Shown here: piece by piece, positions 26,279-35,625 of the stretch
Layout of the letters: every line of letters starts with the position of its first letter
Position numbering within the stretch: position 1 is the first letter of the stretch
Source: Clavaria fumosa
Taxonomy: Eukaryota; Basidiomycota; Agaricomycetes; Agaricales; Clavariaceae
DNA: 64,000 nucleotides
NCBI GenBank assembly: GCA_951802425.1
Contig: OX637801.1
Span: 3,348,001 to 3,412,000, forward strand
Reading direction: 5' to 3'
Notes under the pieces: model-generated
The model's input: only the letters and a program-made list of their open reading frames with translations
What the model was told of the DNA's origin: nothing
The model's database searches: none
Program-made: the position numbers and the translations under genes

Positions 26279-26499
26279 TAGTGTTGCCAACGGCTCAAGC
26301 CGATTTCTTTTTTGGGAATTTGCATTGAGTATTGTGGCTTCAAATCAACAGGTAATCCCACAGAATAAGCGGCTTTGGGCTCTCACAGAAGGAGTGAATG
26401 ATCAGATGTATCAAAATCTCTCCTCCCATTGTGCATTGTCCAACGGCTCGCTCGGTTTAGCCGAGCCGAGCCGAAAAAAGCCGAGCCGTGGCAACACTA
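26279..26499. mobile_element. hAT-type MITE (221 bp) with 8-bp target duplication
   Basis: Terminal inverted repeats TAGTGTTGCCA / TGGCAACACTA are followed by GC-rich subterminal GGCTCRAGCC / GCCGAGCC repeats. The flanks are perfect 8-bp duplications AGTCATCC (26271-26278 and 26500-26507). Eight-base duplications and TAGTGTTGCCA-like ends are hallmarks of the hAT superfamily. It has no coding capacity, so it depends on a transposase elsewhere. Confidence 0.85.
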
Positions 26500-26507
26500 A
26501 GTCATCC

Positions 26508-27597
26508 AGAGTCTTGGTCATCCATCCATCCTAAAGGGGGATGTGTTTCACAGGGAGACCATATCTAGAAATTATTACTTAAGCAGGAGTGCTTAGATAA
26601 TTGTTTATCCCTGTTATATCCCAAGGGCAAAGCCCTCTAGAGCCAGAATACCTTTTAGGGATGCAGAGAGCGAGCCAGAGCGACAGAATTGCCTAATTAG
26701 GAAGGTTTAAGCGGAGTTTGAACTTTAAAATCAGGCCTTCGGTTTTGAAGACTCTTTCCAGACTGACTCAGAGGCCCACACACTGATTGGGAATACCTAG
26801 TAGTGGTTTTACTGTATCAGGCCAGTGCACAGCCTCCTCTGAGTCACTCCAGCACAGTCTAAACTGTTTTGGATAAACCCAAATGGGGGAAATGACTCCA
26901 TCTGACTCATTCTGACTCATTCTCTCAAAAACTCGAACTGGGAAGGAGATAAAAATAGTAAATACATATATGGCAAGAATACATGCCTTATGCGATTATT
27001 TGAGTATTTTAATATGATTTTATATGCATTATTTGTCCATGTATCTCGAAATTACTGTATTTAGTAGATAGCTTGAAAACAATATAAATAGGGCACTGAA
27101 AGACATGTTCAGCAGCACCTACTTGACCCCAGAAACTGCCTGATCACCTTAGTCAGCTGAAGCTAAGAGCCAGCACCACTCCCAGAGGAGTAATTAATAT
27201 ATTTGTCCAACTGATGTGTAAATACCAGTATGGACAAATAGCTGATTATCTCATCAATGCCTTAGGCTGGTGCGATAATCTTATTATGTAAGCGTAGCCA
27301 GGCTATAGGGCTAATGACCAGGTGTCTAGTCACGCTGAAAGCTTATGTAATACATGTGCTACGAATATTTTCGTGCTTAGGTAATTTTACTGTGTTGTAA
27401 CTGATGTCTTGCTTTGTATTATAGGTATTAGATATAAATATTTTATATCTAAGGAATGAATAGGAATTGGGTTAAGGTATAAGAGAGTGAAAGAGAGATA
27501 GGATAGAGAGGGTATTAGAGAATTAATCTTGGAAGGATCTGCCATCCCATTGGCAAGATATGAATATTGTCATAGTACAATATTCATATGAATAAAC
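26508..27597. other. Relic retroelement-like DNA flanking the Harbinger insertion
   Basis: No gene. The sequence is continuous with 30410-30720 across the Harbinger element. The motifs GATGAAATAGTCGAGATGA, TTGGTTAATTACC and CAGGAAGGTGTG recur in diverged form at 40030-40350, so both are copies of one LTR-like family. Confidence 0.45.
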
Positions 27598-27600
27598 TTA
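27598..27600. repeat. TTA target-site duplication, left
   Basis: TTA precedes the left inverted repeat at 27601 and recurs at 30407-30409. A TWA 3-bp duplication is diagnostic of PIF/Harbinger. Confidence 0.85.
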
Positions 27601-27788
27601 GAGTGCGTTCGGGCGCAGATTGTCGAGCGATAACACAGCCAAATAAATTCCATTTGAAAATGTAATTTCCAAATGATTTGAGGAGCCGTTCGGTGTGGCA
27701 TTCAGACTTGCTGTTCCACAATCCGCTGCTTCCTCAGTCACAAATCTACACCGTCCAAGCATCTGAGTGTGACAGCCTGGCCCTCACA

Positions 27789-28923
27789 ATGCCCAAAAGT
27801 GCTCAGCAAGATAATGCGAATCGACTCTCTCCTACGAAGTGGACCTCTGCTGATGACGAATGCCTCGTTCATACACTCGAAGCTGAAAGGACCAATGGGA
27901 ACTGGGGTGATAACAACCCAAAGCCAATCGTCTGGACAGCCGTAGTAGAGGCATTACAAGGCAGTGAGGCACAGTCTGGTGGAGGTCCCAAAACACTCCA
28001 GGCTGTGAAGAGCCGCTGGCAAAAGGTACGAAGTTGACGCCTCGAGTGTAAAACATGACAATTGAGGTTTGAGTCACACAGCTCAAGAGTGAATTCAGGA
28101 TTGTGAAGCAGTTGAGGGACAATTCGGGATTTGGTTGGGACGATGATAGGAAGATGGTTACGGCTTCCGATGCTGTGTGGGATGCATATATTCAAGTGCG
28201 CAGAATAGTCCTCTTGATCTTGCAGCTGATTCATGCTTTTCAGAGCCACCCTAATGCGGCTCCATTTCGCACAAAGCCCTTTCCACTTCATGACGATATC
28301 TTTGCGCTTTGTGATGCTACACTTGCGAATGGGGCCACTGTCCTCCGTATTGGGCACACTCGCTCTATAGTTGATAACTTTGAGAGCATGATTGATCCGC
28401 AACTACTAGATGAGTCTGGTGATGAAGTAGTACAGCAAAAACGAGCCCACAAGTCAACTGAATCAAGCGATGAGGTGTGTTCAGCTACCGCTATTCCGTA
28501 CTGTGCCCGCTGCCCAATTTTGTTCAGGCACCCTCATTAGCAAGTGCGAATGCCAAAAGGATCAAGAAGGACAATAGCCGTGATGCTCTTGCAGACTCGC
28601 CACCTCAGACTACCTACGAACGCCGCAGGAAGAAACGGACTTCGACAGGCGATGCTATCGAGAACATGGCATCCACATTTGGAACTGCCATTGAGAACCT
28701 TGTCTCTGGCATGGCTGGAGGCGGCTCCCCCAGTACGAAAAAACAACATGAGGCTATTGCGGCTGCTGAAAGAGATGAAGACCTTGAAGAAGATGACTTC
28801 CTTGCTGCTGTTGATCTTTTTACTACTCATTCTCGCCTCGCAACAAGCTATATGGCCATTGGCAATGCAAAGCTTCGTAGCCGGTTTCTTCTTGCACAAC
28901 TTGAAAAACAAAAAGGGATCTGA
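27789..28923 (+). CDS. Harbinger Myb/SANT-like DNA-binding protein
   Basis: ATG at 27789 (MPKSAQQDNANR). Exon 1 has the Trp-spaced Myb/SANT-like fold: W-T..DDECLVHTLE, W-TAVVEAL, and KTLQAVKSRWQK. After an intron it continues LKSEFRIVKQLRDNSGFGWDDDRKMVTASDAVWDAYIQ, then two further short introns and a basic stretch (KRIKKDN...RRRKKR) that can act as nuclear signal, and an acidic helix-rich C-terminus ending at 28923. In PIF/Harbinger elements this protein binds the element ends and brings the transposase into the nucleus. It is oriented towards the transposase gene. Confidence 0.82.
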
Positions 28924-28959
28924 TGCGTTTCATTCTATGTACTGTATGGATACAGCATA

Positions 28960-30274
28960 TCAGGACTGTTGGCGGACTTGGTAGTCATTCCACATAGCCG
29001 CTGCAATATCATCTCTCCGTTTTGAGGCCCTTGATCTCTCCTCTCGTGATGCCGCACCGCTGAGGCTGCCCTGAGCTCCATCTCCCCCAACGTCATCTGG
29101 ATCAACATCATCATTTTGAGGTATATCCTGTGGGTCATAGAGCCGAATGACATTATGAATTACAGTGAGGGCAGAGACGAGACGAGCTTGAGTTGGTATT
29201 GAGTATTCGGGGGTGACAACAAGGATCTTGAACCGCTTTTTCATGACGCCGAAAATCCGTTCGATGACATTACGAGCCTGAGCATGTCGCAAGTTGAAAA
29301 GTTCCTTGTAGTCCTTCGGGCTACCAGCAAAAGCTGTGAGAATGTGCTGAAAGGAGTACAGAAAGGATGTGATACCGCTGCTTTGTCCGTCCCCATTCCT
29401 TGAGGTGGTACCGAACACCACGGTAAGGCACCAAGAGTCCATCGCATATTCCATAGCCTGCATCGCCAAGATAGTACTTTCCATCAGGGATCATAAAATC
29501 TTGTGCACGAGCATCTTCATAGATGCGGCTATCTGCGGCACTGCCCTCCCAGCCTGGCAAGCAGTAGACGAAGCGGAGGTCCATGGAGCAAGCAGCTAAC
29601 ACATTTTGAGAAACCTGGCCTTTCCTATTGCGATAGCGAGTTCGTTCCAGCTCCCCAGTGAATGCATTGATGTGGGTTCCGTCGAGTGCACCAAGGCAGT
29701 CCTTGAAGTATGGGTAGAAACGTTTGTCTCGCCGGATCTCATTGGCAAGCGGTGTGTCGAGTGTAGGGAGGCACACATATGTGGTATACATCTCTTCAGA
29801 TGTAAGGGCATCTAGAACACGGTGGATGACTCTGAAACAAATCCGCAAGAAGGCCGTACTGATAGTATCAATGACACACTTTGAAATAGTATCTCCGCTC
29901 CTCTGAAAACGTTCCTGGACTTTCCGATTTGAAGCTCCTGTTACCGCAGTGTACAGGAAGATCCCCAACTGCTCCTCCAGACTAACGTGCTTTGTGCGAC
30001 CCATACCAGCCTTATGCTGCAAGCTCCTGAGCAGGCGCTTGAAGACGTGCTTCTGCAAGCCCATCTGATCGTAGAATCGTCCATCATGGCCAGCAAGAAG
30101 TTCTTCCATCCATTCCTGGCCTGACAGCTTCGAAGTATGCATTGGGATCTTACAGGATGACTCGAGAGCAAGAGCAGTCACGGTGGTGCAAGCAACCCCG
30201 AGTAGGATGATAGCCGCTTGCGCGAGCTGCCTTCGCTGAGCTGCACGTATAGAGTCTGTAGAGGGCATAGTCAT
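28960..30274 (-). CDS. PIF/Harbinger DDE transposase (DDE_Tnp_4 type)
   Basis: ATG at 30274 (MTMPSTDSIRAAQ). A helix-turn-helix-like N-terminal region (LEEQLGIFLYTAVTGASNRKVQERF) is followed by the catalytic domain. The first Asp is in LGALDGTHI, the second in GDAGYGICDGLLVPY, and the Glu in NVIERIFGVMKKRFKIL. One intron of about 60 nt (around 29320-29376) joins RTKQR to PKDYKELFNLRHAQARNVIE and supplies the Glu exon. The C-terminus is acidic/Ser-rich and ends at 28960. HARBI1-like transposases cut at TWA sites, which matches the TTA duplication here. No stop or frameshift was seen. Confidence 0.9.
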
Positions 30275-30409
30275 AACATGTCGAGTCAAGCTGTTCGGTA
30301 TTGTGTTGTCATTTGGGCATATATCAACAATCTCTATCTACGCAATGTCGAATCGCATTTCCTTCCTGATATTGCCGCGTGACAATCTGCACCCGAACGC
30401 ACTCTTAAG

Positions 30410-31834
30410 TATTTAATATCTCATTGTTGCTTGGATATTAAGGCAAGGTGTAAGAGGATGAAATAGTCGAGATGACTATGGAAATCCTTTGGTTAATTAC
30501 CCTTGTTTGAGATATTGATGCTTGAGTCACTATAGAATATTTCTATTTGCTGCCCACATTAGCAATGCCTTGTAGACAATATTAAGGTTATCTTAGTATC
30601 TGTTTACAGGAAGGTGTGCAACCAGAAGCTCAATTGGACATTGAGCTTGCCTAATAATAATATTTGAGGTTCCTATTAGGGTTAACTTCAGTTTCCCTCA
30701 CTTAAATATTATTATTCACAGGTAGCAAACCTGGTTCCATAACAGGAGGGGGGATGCTGGACCCAACACTTCGCACCCATGTCTGGCGCCTGCTGGGCCT
30801 GTCCTCAATGGTTCCTTCAGGCTCTGGCAGGGTGGTGCAAGGGAGGACCCAGATGGCTTTGGGCTCCCCTCCGGGAAGGGACCCTGGGAGGAAGAAGGTT
30901 TGACATGGGCTGCAGGATCCTGAGGCCCCCTCAGGCCTGGGGGGGACCATGTCAGGATCACTTATGTAAGCCATAATCATTGAACTCCAAAGTGCACCAG
31001 CAACTAGCGACGAGACACGGGTATGGGATCACATGACTGCCCACAACCTTGGGGATGCCCACAACCATGCATCGGCGCCTACAGGGCCCCAACAAGCGCC
31101 CATCATGTGTCTGCGCCCACATTTCTTGACCTTTCCCACACTTTGCAATTTGTGATGGAGGCGGATCCACGACAGTGGAACTGACAGGTCCCATCAATCA
31201 ATCTATCCTAATCAGGTCTAGTTGAGGTCTCCCCTTGGGCAGCCGAGCCTGTGTCAAGCATTTCTCTTGTCTACACTCCTTATCTGTGCCTGCCCCTGCC
31301 TTCCTATTCCAGTATCTCATTTACCCTAATTTACCTCCCCTATACCTCGCAACTCAGTGTGCATAGCCTCACTTTCTCCCTCATGACTCACTCATGCCAC
31401 ACAGCCCCCTGTCCCAGTATATATAGTATCCATGTAGTAGTGTCAGTCCCTTACGCTGAAATCGAGTTACTTCCCCTCTTGCATTCTGTGAGGACCCTGG
31501 ACTGACACAATTTCAGTGTCCACCCCCAAGCTACCTCAACCCTGCCCATCCTGGTTGGCCTAGCTTCTTTCCCATTCCCCTGCCCATCATGCGCAACAGA
31601 ATGATGAGAGAATCACCCTGGTGTATCTGATGTGTAACAAGGACATCACAGATGAGTGGCTTACCACCATACTGGATTTTGGAGAGAATGAATACTGGAG
31701 CAGATACTTTGACAGCCATGTAAGAACGAACTCCTACCCAGACACCCCAACAGAATTGGACTATTCTGAGACTGAGACTGTGGTACTGAGACTGCGAGAG
31801 CTACGACCATTCAAACTTTGGATTATTGAAGAGG
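30410..31834. other. Repeat-derived region with LTR-like ends and no intact gene
   Basis: 30410-30720 continues the relic element of 26508-27597 and ends at a PBS-like GGTAGCAAACCTGG (30720). From 30950 a TGTCAGGATCACTTATGTAAGCC start resembles the 5' end of LTR A but then diverges. A matching end may be GGACTGACACA near 31513. An open stretch at 31621-31830 (+) is possibly a retroelement coding remnant. Confidence 0.35.
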
Positions 31835-32123
31835 TATCAGACTGGGTCTCACACAACTTAAGCATAAGGTCATGATGACAATACTAAGATAAGGGGAAAA
31901 GAGTACAAAAATGGAAAGGATGCAGTATATATAGCGAGAGCCTCAGGACTTGCCGACTTTCCCATGCTCGGACCCTCAGATCATGTGATGCACCCAGGCC
32001 CAGGTCATGTGATCTTACGATTATGTAATCTGACCACAGCCACAGGTCATGTGACCTTCCAACAACCCTCCCCAGTTTCTCCACAACTGCACATTGGGAT
32101 GGCTTACATAAGTGATCCTAACA
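31835..32123 (-). mobile_element. LTR-like repeat of family A (289 bp), 3' side of element A1
   Basis: Read on the minus strand it starts TGTTAGGATCACTTATGTAAGCCATCCC right after a purine tract (AAGAGGGGGGTGA) that follows the pol stop, as expected for a 3' LTR. It ends ...GAGACCCAGTCTGATA. A near-identical copy at 54804-55093 ends at the same base, so this is a family-defined border even though it is not CA. Another truncated copy lies at 51883-52095 (+). Confidence 0.6.
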
Positions 32124-32134
32124 TCACCCCCCTC

Positions 32135-33247
32135 TTAAGGCTGGGTGTCCTGACCAGCTAGCTTGGCCTTGTCGGGGTGGGAGAGGAAGAAGTCCTGGAG
32201 AAGCAATGTTATGTTAGTGAGGTTCCTACGGGGCTCCCAAGTGTTTTCCTCCACTGGATATCCCAACCACTTCACCAAGTACTTCACCCCATGTCCCACC
32301 TTCTTAACATCAAGGATCACCTCCACATCATACTCCAGGTGGTCATCATCAATCGTAGGGGGTGGAGGGGGAGGCAGGTTCTGAGAAGGGAAGGAAGGGG
32401 GGTGGTATGGTGTCAACAGCAACTCATTGAAGACCCGATGGATGCGCCAGGCCCAAGGGAGCTTGAGGCGATACCCAGCAGGTCCCACCTTCTCCTCAAC
32501 TGCAAAGGGGCCTGCTCTCTTGTTGTCAAGCTTTATACAGGGCCGGTCCATCTTCAAGTTTCTAGTATCCAGCCAGACCAGATCTCCCTCAGAGTACTCC
32601 CGACTTGGGCATTTCCCCTTATTGTAGCTCTTCTTCATCGCTGCCACTGCTTTCTCCATTGCCTCCTTGGCTGCTCTTCGGGACTCCGTGAGCTTAGCCA
32701 TCCACTCGTCTGCCACCAGGTTCGCCTCAGAAGGTGGCTGGAGCCCCCCATTCCATGGGTGTCATCCATAATTGGGGGAGAAAGGTGTCTGTCCTGTCGC
32801 TGAGTGCTCACGATTATTAAGAGCAAACTCCGCAGTGGACAACCATTCAGCCCAGTCATCCTGGAGATGGTCCACATAAGCCCGGAGATAGATCTCCATC
32901 TCCTGGTTCACCCATTCCGTCTGTCCATCAGTCTGCGGATGAAAGGCAGTACTTGGATTTGCCTTTACCTGGATCATGGAGTAGAACTCCTTCATGAAGC
33001 AGGACACGAACTGGGACCCCCGGTCACTCACAACCTTGTGAGGGACTCCATGGTCACGAAACACTCGATCCCAGAGGAGACGCACTGCTCCAAGTCCTGT
33101 GAGGTCGAGCCTGATCACTTCGAGCAGTGTCCGTTTTATGAATTTGTCAACAATAACAAGGATGGCGTTATGTCCACGGGAGAGGGGGAGGGGACCGACT
33201 ATGTCCCATGAGATCACCAACCAGGGACCATCGGGCACCAGATGGGG
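32135..33247 (-). pseudogene. Element A1 pol, distal part: integrase core and chromodomain
   Basis: The integrase core has SWDIVGPLP, VVSDRGSQFVS and FHPQTDGQTEWVNQEMEIYL (D, D, E). A GPY/F-like module and a C-terminal chromodomain follow (YDVEVILDVKKVGHGVKYLVKWLGYPVEENTWEP), as in Ty3/gypsy chromoviruses. The frame is broken by one in-frame TGA just after SPNYG near 32762, where a Trp codon is expected. The upstream part of the same protein lies at 43752-45450, across element B. Confidence 0.88.
33243..33247. repeat. Target-site duplication of element B, left (TGGGG)
   Basis: TGGGG directly precedes the left LTR of B and recurs at 43747-43751. Confidence 0.9.
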
Positions 33248-33946
33248 TGTCAAGAGTAGGTCAATTCCACCAAAATACAAGTGTAAATGACAGCGAGGGG
33301 GGGCATGGCGGTAATTCCGACGGTGAAAGGGAACTCCACACGCGAGCCGTGTCGACGGGGAGAGGCGTGGGTACAACAGGAGAAGGTGGGAGGTAGTGGG
33401 ACGACACAAGGAGGGGTTTTGACCCGGGGACCGCACGAGAAGGTGGCCGCTATGCGACGCCCAGTCAAGTACCTAAGGCGGTTCTCGACAGCGATCCTTG
33501 CACGTAAGTGGGTAATTGAGTTTATGTCGTATGCTGTAGTATCTACTACAGCTCTGGGGTTTATATAGTAGGTAAATATCTAAAATGGGATAGTATCGAA
33601 GAAGATCTACAAAGAAGAGGTTCTAAAACAAATATCAAGAAATTGTCCGGAAACACGTTTCAGCCACCGTATCCAGACCCCAAAGCCTAATATCGTCGAT
33701 GTGCCTTCGTTAGCTCGTCTAGAGGCCACCTTGCAGGTCCTAAACCGACTCCACTCATTCCCAAGGCTTCCCAACATCGGCCAAACAACAGCAAAGCCCG
33801 CGGAGTCCGTCGGAATTACGATCTGCGTGCGGAATTGCCAATTGTAGGTTCGGGGCGATCGTCAAGCGGCGGAATTGAGTCGGAAGCGGTTGTCGAGTGT
33901 GAAGACGCGTCGGGCGGCCCGTAACGGGGTGTGTTGGGTCGTGACA
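33248..33946 (-). repeat. 3' LTR of element B
   Basis: 699 bp; on the minus strand TGTCACGACCC...CTCTTGACA. The adjacent 33947-33966 is the purine tract in minus sense (GGCTCCTAGGGAGGAGGTAC). Confidence 0.92.
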
Positions 33947-33966
33947 GTACCTCCTCCCTAGGAGCC
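33947..33966 (-). other. Polypurine tract of element B
   Basis: Minus-strand purine-rich AGGGAGGAGG directly upstream of the 3' LTR, the usual primer for plus-strand DNA synthesis. Confidence 0.65.
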
Positions 33967-34079
33967 GAGCTCCTGCGAGGCAGGCCCGTACATGACCAGT
34001 CACGTGATTCCGTTGATTCGCGGCGGTGCTCGATTTTCTTTTTCTGTAGAGTCGCGCCTCTCTGTCCCATTGCAACACC

Positions 34080-35236
34080 ATGGCACCTACTCTCCACCCC
34101 CTCCTTCCTCTTCTGCGTGAAATCGTCGCCGAGTTCCAAACCCGGCATTCACTGATGGCGGAGAGGTCTCTCCCCCCCCAAATGGACCTGCGGGTGGAAT
34201 TCGAGGCAGTGACGGAGGTGCGGGAGCTGCGAGTGTGGGCGGACGATGCGCAGCGATTGGTGGTAAGTCACCCAATCCCCCTGACTCTAATGCTGATAAG
34301 ATAGTACTGCCATAGGACCGCTGTAGGCGGTATATGGCTTTTGCCACGGCGGAAGGGGACGTCGTCGAGTCCGAGGGGCAGCTGGAGGTGGCGGAGCGGG
34401 CGATCATCGACGCCCGCGATTTTCTGAGGAAAGTCAACGACGCGTGCGCGGAGTGGGCAGCGGAGGTAGAGCGGGCGTGCCAAGAGGAAGAAGCAGAGGA
34501 AGCACGGAGGGAAGAGGAGCGCGAGGAGGAGGAGGCAGCAGCGGCCGCCTGCGTTCCCACGTCGGAGGAGCGCAGGCGAAGCGAGGACGTCCAACGACAA
34601 CAGGACGCATCGGCGCGCAACACGGGCGATGCAGAGATCGAGGAAGTCGACGCCGAGGGCTATCGGTACACCCGCCTCAGGTTCCTCAAGACGTGCATGC
34701 GGCGGGAAGGGCAGATGTTGGTGGACGGGAAGGTAAGTAATTTTAATCAAGAGAAAAAGTTCTAATGTAATATTTTGTAGGATAAGGTGTTGGTCTTGCA
34801 GGACCCCCTCTGCGAACGCTGCGTGTTCGCGAGCGTACAGTGCATCGGGGTCGCGGAGATGTCGTGCGACCGGTGCGCATGGCAAAAACGGTCGTGCAAT
34901 GCGCTGGGCGGCAAGTCGCTCAAGCGGGGTCGGAAGCGGGTGCGTGCGACCGAGGACGACGGAAGTGGACGCGAGGGCCCCATCGCTGGGCCGAGTCGGG
35001 TGCGGCGGCCGGTGGTGGTTATACCCCCGGCCCCGCAGACCGCGCAGCAACGGGAGGCATGGAGGCGACGGCAGCGGTTCCTGCCCGGTGAGGCGGACGA
35101 CCTCCGCCTCACCGAGAGCCTGCAGTCGATACAGTCGGCGTGCGTGACGCTCATGCGCGGGTTCGCCCAGCTGAACGATGCCTTCGGGGACATGAAGCGG
35201 GCAATCGAGGAGTGGGAGTACGATGCGTCGGACTAA
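34080..35236 (+). CDS. Intron-containing zinc-cluster-like protein carried antisense in element B
   Basis: Three exons (34080-34262, 34316-34732, 34781-35236) joined by GTAAGT...AG introns in consistent phase give a 351-residue protein, MAPTLHPLLPLLREIVAEF... to ...EWEYDASD. The middle is a Glu/Arg-rich coiled coil. Exon 3 has CERCVFASVQC-x7-CDRCAWQKRSC, exactly the C-x2-C-x6-C-x7-C-x2-C-x6-C spacing of fungal Zn(II)2Cys6 binuclear clusters, followed by a basic patch (KSLKRGRKRVRA) and a leucine-rich C-terminal helix. The gene lies between integrase and 3' LTR, opposite to gag-pol. DNA or nucleic-acid binding is inferred. Zinc-knuckle-like proteins of this kind are dispersed in basidiomycete genomes; a role in the element's life cycle is my inference. 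Confidence 0.7.
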
Positions 35237-35625
35237 GTTTCCTTTTTTCTTTTGTTTTTTTCTCTCCTCCCCGTTGGCTGCTGTATATAATTTGTATGTA
35301 TATAAAAAATTTTGTGGAAAAAACTTGTCTCGCGCGACGAAAGGTGAAAACTGCAATGAGTGAGATTAAAACAAAGTAAACAGAGAGATGAAGGGTGAAG
35401 TGGAAATGAATGATAGTGCATATGAGAGGTGGAAAGTGGTGTTTCTTTTGAAATAGTAGTTGAGTTTCGAAGTTTTGTAACAAAGCGGAGCATGCGGAAA
35501 TGGTGCGGATATTCTGTAGGATGTCTTTAACTTTTTTTTTTTTTTTTGTATAGTGTGTTGTATCGGAATGAGGAAAAGGAGCGTAAGTAAGTGAGTAAAA
35601 GAAGTAAATTGCGTACGTAGGCCCA

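Larger units (their letters stand above)
27601..30406. mobile_element. Complete autonomous PIF/Harbinger transposon
   Basis: The element is 2806 bp with inverted repeats of about 28 bp (GAGTGCGTTCGGGCGCAGAT... at the left, its near-perfect complement ending at 30406) and a TTA duplication. It holds the canonical two convergent genes: a Myb/SANT-like DNA-binding protein (+) and a DDE transposase (-), with stop codons 36 bp apart. Both reading frames appear intact after splicing, so the copy may be recent and competent. It landed in older repeat DNA. Confidence 0.92.

Noticed and set aside
31621..31875. 84-codon ORF (YLMCNKDITDEWLTTILDFG...)
   Set aside because: It may be a retroelement coding remnant, but it has no assignable domain and is cut by the LTR A copy, so I do not call it a gene.
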